Assembly: GCA_017996515.1 (NCBI GenBank)
Contig: JAGOGU010000096.1
Location: forward strand, 1-5,727
Length of the DNA stretch: 5,727 nucleotides
Source of the DNA: Allobrachymonas sp.
Lineage (GTDB): Bacteria; Pseudomonadota; Gammaproteobacteria; Burkholderiales; Burkholderiaceae_C
Reading direction: 5' to 3'
Shown: piece after piece, positions 1-5,727 of the stretch
How the letters are laid out: each line of letters starts with the position of its first letter
How positions within the stretch are numbered: the stretch's first letter is position 1
Made by a program: the position numbers and the translations under genes
The notes under the pieces: generated by a model
What the model saw: the letters and a program-made list of their open reading frames with translations, nothing else
Databases searched by the model: none
What the model was told of the DNA's origin: nothing

Positions 1-1326
1 GGTTTCCTTGTAGCGGCTTTGCATGTCGTGGCCGGTAGCGCGCATGGTTTCGATTGCCTGATCGAGTGAAACCAGATGCATGCCGCTGCCCAGCATGGCC
101 ATGGAGCAGGCGTTGATGGCCTTGACAGCGCCCATGGCATTGCGCTCGATGCAGGGCACTTGCACCAGCCCGCCAATGGGGTCGCAGGTCATGCCCAGAT
201 GGTGTTCCAGCGCAATTTCGGCGGCGTTTTCGATTTCGGCATTGCTGGCGCCCAAAGCGGCGGCCAGGCCCGCAGCAGCCATGGCGGCGGCTGAGCCGAC
301 TTCGCCCTGGCAGCCGACTTCGGCTCCTGAAATGGAGGCGTTGCGCTTGCACAGTGCGCCTACGGCCGTGGCCGCAAGGAAAAAGCGCTTGGCGCCTTCG
401 TCATTGCCGTGGCGACATTCGCGGTAATAACGCAGCACGGCAGGAATGATGCCTGCTGCGCCATTGGTAGGCGCCGTCACCACGCGGCCGCCTGCAGCGT
501 TTTCTTCGTTTACGGCGATGGCCCAAGTGCTGATCCAGTTCATGGCGCCTTCGCTGGCGTGCGATGGGGTGCTGCGCAGCCGGCCAGCCATGCCGGGGGC
601 GCGGCGCGGCACGCGCAGGCCGCCGGGCAGGGTGCCGGTGGTCGTCAGGCCGCGGTCGATGCAGTGCATCATGGTGGAGTCGATGCGCGCGATGAATGCC
701 CGGGTGGCCTCTTCTCCGTGCAGCGAGCATTCATTGTCAAACAGCAGATCGGTAATAAAACGCTTGTGCTGGCGTGCCAGTTCCAGCAGCTCATCCATGG
801 TGGTGAAGGGGTACGGCACGGCCACTTCGGTGCCGCGGCTGCTGCCGACAAAGTGCTCGTTGGCATCGACAACAAAGCCGCCGCCTACCGAATACAGATC
901 ACGGCTGCACAGCAAATCGCCCGCGGCATTCCAGGCCTGCAGGCGCATGCCGTTGGGGTGCAGAGGCAATTCCTGGCTGCGGTTGAAGAGCAGGTTGCGC
1001 TCGATATCAAAAGCGATCTCGTGTTGCGCCAGCAGCTTCAACTTGCCTTCGGTGCGGATGGCGGCTACGCGCGCAGCGACGCTGGCAGTGTCGATGGCAT
1101 CGGGGATTTCGCCGCACAGACCCATGAGGACGGCGGGGTCGGTGCCATGCCCTTGGCCGGTGTGTGCCAGCGAGCCGAACAGTTCCACCACCACGCGGTG
1201 CACTTGTGCCAGCATGCCCTCGGGTAGCTCCAGCACAAAGCGACGCGCAGCGCGCATAGGCCCAACAGTATGCGAACTGCTCGGGCCGATGCCGATCTTG
1301 AACATATCCTGCAAACCGATGTACAT
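1..1326 (-). CDS. sdaA: L-serine ammonia-lyase (L-serine dehydratase), iron-sulfur type, single chain; 3' end cut by the window edge
   Basis: Converts L-serine to pyruvate and ammonia in the cytosol, using an oxygen-sensitive [4Fe-4S] cluster instead of PLP. I translated the minus strand from 1326 to 1: 442 residues with no stop, ending in SRYKET. The N terminus carries the family signature MFKIGIGPSSSHTVGPM (residues 8-24), followed by GSLAHTGQGHGTD in the small (beta) domain. The catalytic alpha domain holds NEENAAGGRVVTAPTNGA (about 273-290) and NASISGAEVGCQGE (329-342). Cluster cysteines by alignment from memory to E. coli SdaA are C339, C381 (GMTCD) and C392 (QVPCIERNA). In Legionella SDH a C-terminal cysteine completes the cluster; that part lies outside the window. 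E. coli SdaA has 454 residues, so about 12 residues plus the stop are missing. The start is the only in-frame ATG after an upstream stop near 1402, with GGGGAA 4 nt before it. It is divergent from nuoA. Family assignment is very secure. Confidence 0.97.
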   Translation of the reverse strand, partial: MYIGLQDMFKIGIGPSSSHTVGPMRAARRFVLELPEGMLAQVHRVVVELFGSLAHTGQGHGTDPAVLMGLCGEIPDAIDTASVAARVAAIRTEGKLKLLAQHEIAFDIERNLLFNRSQELPLHPNGMRLQAWNAAGDLLCSRDLYSVGGGFVVDANEHFVGSSRGTEVAVPYPFTTMDELLELARQHKRFITDLLFDNECSLHGEEATRAFIARIDSTMMHCIDRGLTTTGTLPGGLRVPRRAPGMAGRLRSTPSHASEGAMNWISTWAIAVNEENAAGGRVVTAPTNGAAGIIPAVLRYYRECRHGNDEGAKRFFLAATAVGALCKRNASISGAEVGCQGEVGSAAAMAAAGLAAALGASNAEIENAAEIALEHHLGMTCDPIGGLVQVPCIERNAMGAVKAINACSMAMLGSGMHLVSLDQAIETMRATGHDMQSRYKET

Positions 1327-1330
1327 GGTG

Positions 1331-1336
1331 TTCCCC
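1331..1336 (-). promoter_or_regulatory. Shine-Dalgarno sequence of sdaA
   Basis: Read on the minus strand this is GGGGAA, 4 nt before the ATG at 1326. It supports that start, which is also the only in-frame ATG available before an upstream stop codon. Confidence 0.55.
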
Positions 1337-1439
1337 GTTTGCCTGGCAGCCGGGCCGCCAGATTGAAGCGCATTGAAAAGTGCATATGGTAGAGCCAGCG
1401 GTTAACGTGCGCCCAGTGACGGGAAAATTCTCTTGTCAG

Positions 1440-1454
1440 ACACAAATTATGTGT
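1440..1454. repeat. Short dyad ACACA-N5-TGTGT, possible operator
   Basis: ACACA (1440-1444) and TGTGT (1450-1454) form a perfect 5-bp inverted repeat around the A/T-only spacer AATTA. The centre lies about 120 bp upstream of the sdaA start codon. Its size and A/T-rich middle resemble a binding site for a dimeric regulator, but a 5-bp dyad is expected by chance fairly often, and no regulator gene is present in the window. Confidence 0.25.
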
Positions 1455-1456
1455 TG

Positions 1457-1512
1457 CATGGATGGGGCGCTGGCCGATGGAAAAGACGGTGGGCCACACA
1501 CGAGCATCCATG
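1457..1512. repeat. 8-bp inverted repeat CATGGATG / CATCCATG
   Basis: CATGGATG at 1457-1464 is the exact reverse complement of CATCCATG at 1505-1512, with 40 nt between the arms. The enclosed stretch also contains the small palindrome GTGGGCCAC. It could fold in the 5' leader of an sdaA transcript if transcription starts beyond 1512. No U-tract follows on either strand, so it is not an intrinsic terminator. Significance is uncertain. Confidence 0.25.
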
Positions 1513-1532
1513 AAAATCGGTCAGTCCAATTT

Positions 1533-1539
1533 GAGGAGG
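1533..1539 (+). promoter_or_regulatory. Strong Shine-Dalgarno sequence before an 8-codon frame
   Basis: GAGGAGG lies 7 nt before the ATG at 1547, which is ideal spacing. It is stronger than the Shine-Dalgarno sequence of nuoA itself. Purine-rich heptamers do occur by chance, but this one combined with a correctly spaced ATG is the main reason to consider the short frame real. Confidence 0.4.
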
Positions 1540-1546
1540 CATTTTT

Positions 1547-1573
1547 ATGCGCTTGAATCTTTGCTTTTTGTGA
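1547..1573 (+). CDS. Possible leader peptide of 8 residues (MRLNLCFL) upstream of nuoA
   Basis: The frame ATG to TGA encodes MRLNLCFL. It sits about 180 bp upstream of nuoA on the same strand, with GAGGAGG at ideal distance. The bases GCAT-TTTT-ATGC (1539-1550) could form a small hairpin that covers the end of the Shine-Dalgarno sequence and the start codon. Eight codons are too few for any domain or codon-bias test. If translated, the peptide could be a regulatory upstream ORF; three leucines plus single Arg and Cys codons do not point clearly to an amino-acid attenuator. I saw no terminator hairpin between it and nuoA, which argues against classical attenuation. It may also be chance. I know of no named homologue. 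Confidence 0.25.
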   Translation: MRLNLCFL

Positions 1574-1618
1574 GAACTCCCGCTGAAAGACGTTAAGATA
1601 GCCAACAACAAGGCGGCG

Positions 1619-1643
1619 ATGCATGGCGGTAAGCATGCATGCT
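1619..1643. repeat. Overlapping palindromes: ATGCATG/CATGCAT hairpin and the 12-bp palindrome AGCATGCATGCT
   Basis: ATGCATG (1619-1625) and CATGCAT (1634-1640) are complementary across an 8-nt loop. The second arm is itself part of a perfect 12-bp palindrome, AGCATGCATGCT, at 1632-1643. It lies about 110 bp upstream of the nuoA start codon. The element could be a protein-binding site or a leader RNA hairpin in the nuo transcript. No T-run follows, so it is not an intrinsic terminator. Confidence 0.3.
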
Positions 1644-1752
1644 GTAATGGAGATACTGGACTAAGCCTATTGTTTCCGTTTGAGCTGAATTTGTTCAACT
1701 TTTATTCACGGTTGCGCATCAAGCCCAGGCTTGGCGCGGCGGCACATTACAC

Positions 1753-2112
1753 ATGGACCTTACCGAATATCTGCCCGTGCTGTTATTTATCCTCATCGGT
1801 ATCGTGATGGGGGTGGCGCCCTTGGTGCTGGGCTATTTTCTGGGGCCGCAAAAGCCCGATCCGGAAAAAAACTCGGCGTATGAGTGCGGATTTCCGGCTT
1901 TTGACGATGCGCGCATGCAGTTTGATGTGCGCTACTACCTGGTGGCCATCCTGTTCATTCTGTTCGATCTGGAGGTGGCTTTCCTCGTGCCGTGGGCGGT
2001 GGTGCTGAAGGAAATGGGCAGCGTGGCGTTTTGGTCAGGTATGATCTTCCTGCTCATCCTCACGGTGGGTTTCGTGTACGAATGGAAAAAAGGCGCGCTT
2101 GACTGGGAATAA
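1753..2112 (+). CDS. nuoA: NADH-quinone oxidoreductase subunit A (complex I membrane arm)
   Basis: NuoA is the ND3-type subunit of proton-pumping complex I in the inner membrane, at the junction between the membrane and peripheral arms near the quinone channel. The product has 119 residues, normal for the family. Three hydrophobic segments are visible at about residues 7-31, 60-85 and 91-110. The loop after the first holds YECGFPAF; C45 in this motif corresponds to the ND3 cysteine that becomes exposed in deactive mitochondrial complex I. The second helix carries FDLEVAF with D72 and E74, the conserved membrane acidic pair. The ATG is preceded only by a weak GGCGG about 10 nt upstream, so initiation looks less efficient than for nuoE, although no better start was seen. 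It is the first gene of the nuo operon, and its upstream region presumably holds the operon promoter. Confidence 0.97.
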   Translation: MDLTEYLPVLLFILIGIVMGVAPLVLGYFLGPQKPDPEKNSAYECGFPAFDDARMQFDVRYYLVAILFILFDLEVAFLVPWAVVLKEMGSVAFWSGMIFLLILTVGFVYEWKKGALDWE

Positions 2113-2135
2113 TCCCGACCATCAAGTGCCCTCAA

Positions 2136-2150
2136 CAGCCTTGGTGGCTG
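2136..2150 (+). repeat. Small hairpin between nuoA and nuoB
   Basis: CAGCC (2136-2140) and GGCTG (2146-2150) form a perfect 5-bp stem with a TTGGT loop in the 54-bp nuoA-nuoB gap. This is the widest gap in the operon seen here. There is no following T-run, so it is not a terminator. It might influence mRNA processing or stability, or be incidental. Confidence 0.3.
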
Positions 2151-2166
2151 CATAACGGGATAGCAA

Positions 2167-2649
2167 ATGTCGATAGAAGGCGTTTTCAAACAGGGATTTA
2201 TCACGACCAGCTACGATGCCGTGGCCAATTGGGCCAACTCCGGCTCGCTCTGGCCGATGACTTTTGGTCTGGCATGCTGCGCGGTCGAGATGATGCACGC
2301 CGCCGGCGCGCGTTATGACATTGCCCGCTTCGGCTCGGAGGTGTTTCGCGCCAGCCCGCGCCAGTCCGACTTGATGATTGTGGCCGGCACCTTGTGCAAC
2401 AAGATGGCGCCAGCCCTGCGCAAGGTGTACGACCAGATGGCCGAGCCGCGCTACGTGATCTCTATGGGCTCATGCGCCAATGGCGGCGGCTACTACCATT
2501 ACAGCTATTCCGTGGTGCGCGGCTGCGACCGTATCGTGCCTGTGGATGTGTATGTGCCTGGCTGCCCGCCCACGGCAGAGGCGCTGCTGTATGGCCTGCT
2601 GCAACTGAAGCAGAAGATTCGTCGCACCACCACGATTGCGCGCGTATAA
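2167..2649 (+). CDS. nuoB: NADH-quinone oxidoreductase subunit B (cluster N2 subunit)
   Basis: NuoB (PSST/Nqo6) carries [4Fe-4S] cluster N2, the last centre before quinone, at the foot of the peripheral arm. The product has 160 residues, the usual short betaproteobacterial form; E. coli NuoB is longer at both ends. The N2 ligands are visible: tandem cysteines C37-C38 (LACCAVEM), C103 (MGSCANGGG) and C133 ([14 protein letters not shown]). C77 and C120 are additional cysteines not expected to be ligands. The segment [11 protein letters not shown] (109-119) is one residue longer than the E. coli equivalent, as is typical of alpha- and betaproteobacterial and mitochondrial forms. The ATG at 2167 follows a GGGATAG sequence at suitable distance. 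It lies between nuoA and nuoC on the same strand and is surely co-transcribed with them. Confidence 0.98.
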   Translation: MSIEGVFKQGFITTSYDAVANWANSGSLWPMTFGLACCAVEMMHAAGARYDIARFGSEVFRASPRQSDLMIVAGTLCNKMAPALRKVYDQMAEPRYVISMGSCANGGGYYHYSYSVVRGCDRIVPVDVYVPGCPPTAEALLYGLLQLKQKIRRTTTIARV

Positions 2650-2666
2650 GCCATGGGAACGCCAGA

Positions 2667-3275
2667 ATGACTGCTTATGCCATGAATCCGTCTGTGTTGC
2701 AAGCCCGTGTCCAGGAGACACTGGGCAAGCGGGTGCGCGAACTGTCCGTTGGGTGTGGCGAGCTGACCTTGGTGGTCGATGCAGCCGACTATCTGGCTGC
2801 CGCAACCCTTTTGCGCGATGCGCCGGGTTGCGAATTCAACCAGCTGATCGACCTGTGCGCAGTGGACTATTCGCAATACAAAGACCAGCCTTGGTCGGGG
2901 TTGCGGTTTTGCGTGGTGCTGCATCTGCTGTCCACCACCTGCAACCAGCGGTTGCGGCTCAAGGTGTTTGCGCCGGATGACGAGCAGCCGCGCTTGGCTT
3001 CGGTGTACGACATCTGGAATGCCGCCGACTGGTTCGAGCGCGAAGCCTTCGATCTGTTTGGCGTGGTGTTTGACGGCCACCCCGATTTGCGCCGCATCCT
3101 GACCGACTATGGTTTTGTCGGCCATCCGTTCCGCAAGGATTTTCCGCTGACGGGCCATGTGGAAATGCATTACGACGCCGAGCAGCGGCGCGTGGTGTAC
3201 CGGCCTGTCAGTATCGAGCCGCGCGAAATCACGCCGCGTATCGTGCGTGAGCCAGGCTACGGGGGGCTGGGTTGA
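2667..3275 (+). CDS. nuoC: NADH-quinone oxidoreductase subunit C (30-kDa subunit)
   Basis: NuoC (Nqo5, 30-kDa family) is a cofactor-free structural subunit of the peripheral arm that packs against NuoD and NuoB. The open frame extends back into nuoB, but that extension is an out-of-frame reading of nuoB. The start chosen is the ATG at 2667 (MTAYAMNPS), because GGGAA lies 7 nt upstream and it falls 17 bp after the nuoB stop. This gives 202 residues, normal for the family. An ATG five codons later (2682) is a less likely alternative with no Shine-Dalgarno sequence. The family signature is clear: [20 protein letters not shown] (about 122-141), then [20 protein letters not shown], and the C-terminal [13 protein letters not shown] stretch. 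nuoC is separate from nuoD, unlike the fused nuoCD of enterobacteria. Confidence 0.96.
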   Translation: MTAYAMNPSVLQARVQETLGKRVRELSVGCGELTLVVDAADYLAAATLLRDAPGCEFNQLIDLCAVDYSQYKDQPWSGLRFCVVLHLLSTTCNQRLRLKVFAPDDEQPRLASVYDIWNAADWFEREAFDLFGVVFDGHPDLRRILTDYGFVGHPFRKDFPLTGHVEMHYDAEQRRVVYRPVSIEPREITPRIVREPGYGGLG

Positions 3276-3293
3276 CCCGGCAAATGAATCGCC

Positions 3294-4547
3294 ATGCCTG
3301 AAATTCGCAACTACACCATCAACTTCGGCCCGCAGCACCCTGCCGCGCACGGCGTGCTGCGCCTGATTCTGGAGCTGGACGGCGAGGTCGTGCAGCATGC
3401 CGATCCGCACGTGGGGCTGCTGCACCGCGCCACCGAAAAGCTGGCCGAGCACAAAACCTATATCCAGACGCTGCCATATATGGATCGGCTGGACTATGTC
3501 TCGATGATGTGCAACGAGCAGGCGTATTGCCTGGCCGTTGAAAAGCTGCTGGGGGTGGAGGTGCCGCTGCGCGCGCGGTACATTCGCGTGCTGTTTGCCG
3601 AAATCACCCGCATCCTCAACCACCTGATGTGGCTGGGTTCGCACGGCAACGACTTGGGCAGCACCACCATCCTGATCTACACCTTCCGCGAGCGTGAAAT
3701 GCTCATGGATATGTACGAGGCGGTGTCGGGCGCGCGCATGCATGCCTCGTATTTTCGCCCCGGCGGCGTGTACCGCGATTTGCCCGAGCGCATGCCGCAG
3801 TTCGAGCCGAACAAACTGCGCACGCAGGCGCAGACCGATGCGCTCAATGCCGATCGGCAAGGCTCGCTGCTGGATTTCATCGAGGCGTTTACCAAAGAAT
3901 TTCCGCAGCGGGTGGACGAGTACGAAACCCTGTTGACCGACAACCGCATCTGGAAGCAGCGTACCGTGGGCATTGCCGTGGTCAGCCCCGAGCGCGCGCT
4001 GAACCTGGGCTTTACCGGCCCGATGCTGCGTGGCAGCGGCGTGGCCTGGGACTTGCGCAAGCAGCAGCCTTACGATGCCTACGACCGTGTAGACTTTGAT
4101 GTGCCCGTAGGCGTGACGGGCGATACTTACGACCGCTATCTGGTGCGTGTGCAGGAGATGCGCGAATCCAATCGCATCATGAAACAGTGCGTGGACTGGC
4201 TGCGCGCCAACCCGGGGCCGGTAATGACCGACAACCACAAGGTGGCGCCGCCGTCGCGCGCGGCCATGAAGTCGGAAATGGAGGCGTTGATCCACCATTT
4301 CAAACTGTTCTCGGAAGGCATGCATGTGCCCGAAGGCGAGGCCTATGCGGCAGTCGAGCATCCCAAGGGCGAATTTGGCATTTACCTGATCAGCGATGGT
4401 GCCAACAAGCCGTATCGCATGAAGATTCGGCCGCCAGGCTTTGTGCATCTGGCAGCCATGAATGAATTGACCCGTGGCCATATGCTGGCCGATGCCGTGG
4501 CGGTGCTGGGCACGCTCGACATCGTATTCGGGGAGGTGGATCGATGA
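3294..4547 (+). CDS. nuoD: NADH-quinone oxidoreductase subunit D (49-kDa subunit, quinone site)
   Basis: NuoD (Nqo4, 49-kDa subunit) forms the quinone-reduction chamber together with NuoB. The product has 417 residues, the expected length. The N terminus has [17 protein letters not shown]19 corresponds to His38 and Y68 (RLDY) to Tyr87 of the Thermus subunit, the pair that contacts the quinone head group. Further family blocks are [16 protein letters not shown] (41-56), the [17 protein letters not shown] region, [12 protein letters not shown] and the C-terminal VFGEVDR. The fold derives from the [NiFe]-hydrogenase large subunit, but the nickel-binding cysteines are absent, as in all complex I versions. 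Shine-Dalgarno support for the ATG at 3294 is weak, so translation may depend partly on coupling to nuoC, whose stop is 18 bp upstream. The last codons overlap nuoE by 4 bp. Confidence 0.98.
   Translation: MPEIRNYTINFGPQHPAAHGVLRLILELDGEVVQHADPHVGLLHRATEKLAEHKTYIQTLPYMDRLDYVSMMCNEQAYCLAVEKLLGVEVPLRARYIRVLFAEITRILNHLMWLGSHGNDLGSTTILIYTFREREMLMDMYEAVSGARMHASYFRPGGVYRDLPERMPQFEPNKLRTQAQTDALNADRQGSLLDFIEAFTKEFPQRVDEYETLLTDNRIWKQRTVGIAVVSPERALNLGFTGPMLRGSGVAWDLRKQQPYDAYDRVDFDVPVGVTGDTYDRYLVRVQEMRESNRIMKQCVDWLRANPGPVMTDNHKVAPPSRAAMKSEMEALIHHFKLFSEGMHVPEGEAYAAVEHPKGEFGIYLISDGANKPYRMKIRPPGFVHLAAMNELTRGHMLADAVAVLGTLDIVFGEVDR
4531..4539 (+). promoter_or_regulatory. Shine-Dalgarno sequence of nuoE inside the end of nuoD
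   Basis: GGGAGGTGG lies within the last codons of nuoD, with its GGAGGTG core 5 nt before the nuoE ATG at 4544. It fixes the nuoE start and suggests efficient initiation alongside translational coupling through the ATGA overlap. Confidence 0.75.
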
Positions 4548-5041
4548 ATTTCTCCGAAGCAACCCGCGCCCGTTTTGACCGCGAAATTGCCAAGTACCCG
4601 CCAGAGCGCAGGCAGTCGGCGGTGTTGGCCTGCCTGGCCATCGTGCAGCAAGAACAGGGCCATATCAGCACCGAGAGCGAGCAGGCCGTGGCCGATTATC
4701 TGGGCATGCCCAGCATTGCCGTGCATGAAGTGGCCAGCTTCTACAGCATGTTCAATTTGCAGCCCACGGGCAAGTACAAGCTGGCGCTGTGCACCAATCT
4801 GTCGTGCCAATTGCAGGGGGCAGGGCAGGCGCTGCAAGCGTTGCAGGACAAGCTCGGCATCCAGTTGGGCGAAACCACGGCCGACGGGCTGTTCACCCTG
4901 CAGCAGTGCGAATGTTTAGGCGCTTGCGCCGATGCGCCGGCCATGCTGGTGAACGATCGCACCATGTGCAGCCACATGACGCCGCAGCGCATGGCGGAAC
5001 TGGTGGATGGCCTCAAGGCTGCAGACGGGGAGGCCGCATGA
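4544..5041 (+). CDS. nuoE: NADH-quinone oxidoreductase subunit E (24-kDa subunit, cluster N1a)
   Basis: NuoE (Nqo2, 24-kDa subunit) has a thioredoxin-like [2Fe-2S] domain carrying cluster N1a and partners NuoF in the NADH dehydrogenase module. The product has 165 residues, typical of the family. The N-terminal helical part (about 1-75) includes [17 protein letters not shown] and the conserved [16 protein letters not shown] stretch. The cluster ligands fit C-X4-C and C-X3-C: C83 and C88 (LCTNLSCQL), then C124 and C128 (CLGACADAP). C30 and C122 are extra cysteines not expected to bind the cluster. Leu125, between the ligands, uses TTA, a codon largely avoided in the neighbouring genes. The ATG at 4544 overlaps the nuoD stop in an ATGA and has a strong Shine-Dalgarno sequence. 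The stop overlaps the nuoF start in the same way. Confidence 0.98.
   Translation: MNFSEATRARFDREIAKYPPERRQSAVLACLAIVQQEQGHISTESEQAVADYLGMPSIAVHEVASFYSMFNLQPTGKYKLALCTNLSCQLQGAGQALQALQDKLGIQLGETTADGLFTLQQCECLGACADAPAMLVNDRTMCSHMTPQRMAELVDGLKAADGEAA
5027..5033 (+). promoter_or_regulatory. Shine-Dalgarno sequence of nuoF inside the end of nuoE
   Basis: GGGGAGG ends 4 nt before the ATG at 5038, which overlaps the nuoE stop codon as ATGA. The pairing supports this start for nuoF. Confidence 0.65.
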
Positions 5042-5727
5042 GCGCAGTCGCCGACGTACTGGCGCGGTTTGCCACCGATGGCGGCATCAGCTGCCTGCAC
5101 GACCGCCACATTCAGCCGCAGATTTATGCGGGGCTGAATGGCCGCAACTGGGGGCTGGCCGATTACGAGCAGCGCCAGGGCTATGCGGCCTTGCGTAAGG
5201 TGCTGGGCGCTGATGGCGCGGGCGGCATGACGCAGGAAGACATCATCGCTGAACTCAAAGTGTCTGCCTTGCGCGGACGCGGCGGCGCGGGCTTTCCCAC
5301 TGGGCTCAAGTGGAGCTTCATGCCGCGCCAATTCCCGGGGCAGAAATACCTGATCTGCAATTCGGACGAGGGCGAGCCGGGCACGTTCAAGGATCGCGAC
5401 ATCCTGCAATACAACCCCCATACCGTGATTGAAGGCATGCTGATCGCCGCCTACGTGATGGGGGCGGATCAAGGGTACAACTACATCCATGGGGAAATTT
5501 TCCAGGTGTACGAACGCTTCGAAGCCGCCATCGAGCAGGCGCGCGCCGCGGGCTACTTGGGCAAAAACATTCTGGGCAGCAACTTCAGCTTCGATCTGCA
5601 TGCGCACCACGGTTTTGGCGGCTATATCTGCGGTGAAGAATCGGCCTTGATCGAATCGATGGAGGGTAAGAAAGGCCAGCCGCGCTTCAAGCCGCCGTTT
5701 CCGGCCAGCTACGGTTTGTATGGCCAG
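5038..5727 (+). CDS. nuoF: NADH-quinone oxidoreductase subunit F (51-kDa subunit, FMN and NADH site); N-terminal half only
   Basis: NuoF (Nqo1, 51-kDa subunit) binds NADH and FMN and passes electrons to its [4Fe-4S] cluster N3. I translated 230 residues in frame to the right edge with no stop; the family is usually about 430-450 residues, so roughly half is present. The FMN-binding glycine-rich loop is [14 protein letters not shown] (79-92). It is followed by [14 protein letters not shown] (108-121), then [32 protein letters not shown] (188-204) of the FMN/NADH pocket, and the conserved [15 protein letters not shown]. The N3 ligand cysteines lie in the C-terminal part beyond the window. Residue F117 sits where many homologues have Cys (EPGTCKD) and E. 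coli, from memory, has Tyr; this site tolerates variation. The start is the ATG overlapping the nuoE stop. More nuo genes, probably nuoG onward, are expected downstream. Confidence 0.97.
   Translation, partial: MSAVADVLARFATDGGISCLHDRHIQPQIYAGLNGRNWGLADYEQRQGYAALRKVLGADGAGGMTQEDIIAELKVSALRGRGGAGFPTGLKWSFMPRQFPGQKYLICNSDEGEPGTFKDRDILQYNPHTVIEGMLIAAYVMGADQGYNYIHGEIFQVYERFEAAIEQARAAGYLGKNILGSNFSFDLHAHHGFGGYICGEESALIESMEGKKGQPRFKPPFPASYGLYGQ

Larger units (their letters stand above)
1327..1752. other. 426-bp divergent intergenic region between sdaA and nuoA
   Basis: This stretch separates the start codons of two divergent genes and should contain both promoters and both 5' leaders. No open frame here has recognisable protein features, apart from one very short frame at 1547-1573 that is listed separately. 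I saw no tRNA, rRNA, intrinsic terminator or recognisable riboswitch; in particular the conserved glycine riboswitch motifs that might be expected near a serine or glycine gene are absent. Composition from about 1540 to 1710 is richer in A and T than the flanking genes, as expected for promoter DNA. Candidate hexamers exist, for example TAAGAT at 1594-1599 on the plus strand and CATAAT read on the minus strand near 1450, but none has a good -35 partner at 16-18 bp. Promoter positions are therefore left open. Confidence 0.8.

Noticed and set aside
409..1227. A 272-codon plus-strand frame opposite sdaA, plus an overlapping 306-codon frame at 446-1366
   Set aside because: The sdaA reading on the minus strand matches the family along its whole length. 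The first frame is codon-aligned antisense and ends exactly where sdaA uses a CTA codon (1225-1227). Both translations are low in information.
1594..1599. TAAGAT as a -10 box for nuo
   Set aside because: The hexamer is reasonable, but no -35 element resembling TTGACA is found 16-18 bp upstream; the nearest, TTGTGA at 1568-1573, is 20 bp away.
1436..1698. Minus-strand frames of 66 and 83 codons in the intergenic region
   Set aside because: Neither shows a domain, a membrane pattern that fits a known small protein, or a convincing ribosome-binding site. They overlap each other in different frames, which suggests chance.
1327..1752. A tRNA-Leu or riboswitch in the divergent region
   Set aside because: I looked for a T-loop GTTCGAATC-like motif, acceptor-stem pairing and glycine riboswitch core motifs on both strands and found none.
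1619..1807. A 62-codon plus-strand frame running into nuoA
   Set aside because: It overlaps the start of nuoA in another frame and has no recognisable features; the nuoA reading is certain.
2394..2666. An N-terminal extension of nuoC reaching back into nuoB
   Set aside because: This segment is an alternate frame of nuoB. The real nuoC start is the ATG at 2667 with a proper Shine-Dalgarno sequence and the expected protein length.
3284..3301. A five-codon frame (MNRHA) overlapping the nuoD start
   Set aside because: It has no Shine-Dalgarno sequence and is easily explained by chance; the nuoD reading from 3294 matches its family from the first residues.
2505..4562. A 685-codon open frame on the minus strand across nuoB, nuoC and nuoD
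   Set aside because: Its triplets coincide exactly with the sense codons of nuoC and nuoD, so stops could arise only where those genes use TTA, CTA or TCA. These codons are avoided here, which keeps the antisense frame open. The translation is rich in His, Arg and Gln, has no recognisable domain, and lies opposite highly conserved genes.
4741..5610. A 289-codon minus-strand frame opposite nuoE and nuoF
   Set aside because: It is codon-aligned antisense to nuoF and stays open because nuoF lacks TTA, CTA and TCA codons there. No domain or ribosome-binding site supports it.

Overview
The window looks like ordinary chromosomal DNA from a betaproteobacterium, most likely of the order Burkholderiales. 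That placement rests on protein signatures: the NuoB stretch with a [14 protein letters not shown] motif, the Nuo[15 protein letters not shown] stretch, and separate nuoC and nuoD genes instead of the fused nuoCD of enterobacteria. It also fits a moderately GC-rich sequence whose genes almost never use TTA, CTA or TCA codons. Genus and species cannot be fixed from the sequence alone.

There are two divergent transcription units. On the minus strand (1326 down to 1, running off the left edge) lies sdaA, an iron-sulfur L-serine ammonia-lyase. Only its last dozen or so residues are missing. On the plus strand, from 1753 to the right edge, is the first part of the respiratory complex I operon: nuoA, nuoB, nuoC, nuoD, nuoE and a truncated nuoF. 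Spacing tightens along the operon: 54 bp between nuoA and nuoB, 17 bp between nuoB and nuoC, 18 bp between nuoC and nuoD, then two 4-bp ATGA overlaps (nuoD/nuoE and nuoE/nuoF). Order, lengths and cofactor ligands are all canonical.

Between the two units is a 426-bp region (1327-1752) with no RNA gene or ordinary protein gene. It must hold both promoters, but no convincing sigma70 -35/-10 pair could be found. It does contain several short dyads and one 8-codon reading frame (1547-1573) behind a near-perfect Shine-Dalgarno sequence, which is the one element here that deserves a closer look.

Functionally, SdaA makes pyruvate and ammonia from serine in the cytosol. The Nuo proteins build the NADH:quinone oxidoreductase that reoxidises NADH and pumps protons. 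In this window NuoE and NuoF belong to the NADH-oxidising module, NuoB, NuoC and NuoD to the quinone-reducing connecting module, and NuoA to the membrane arm. I found no mobile element, CRISPR array, tRNA, rRNA or sign of horizontal transfer, and no evidence of an undescribed multi-gene system.
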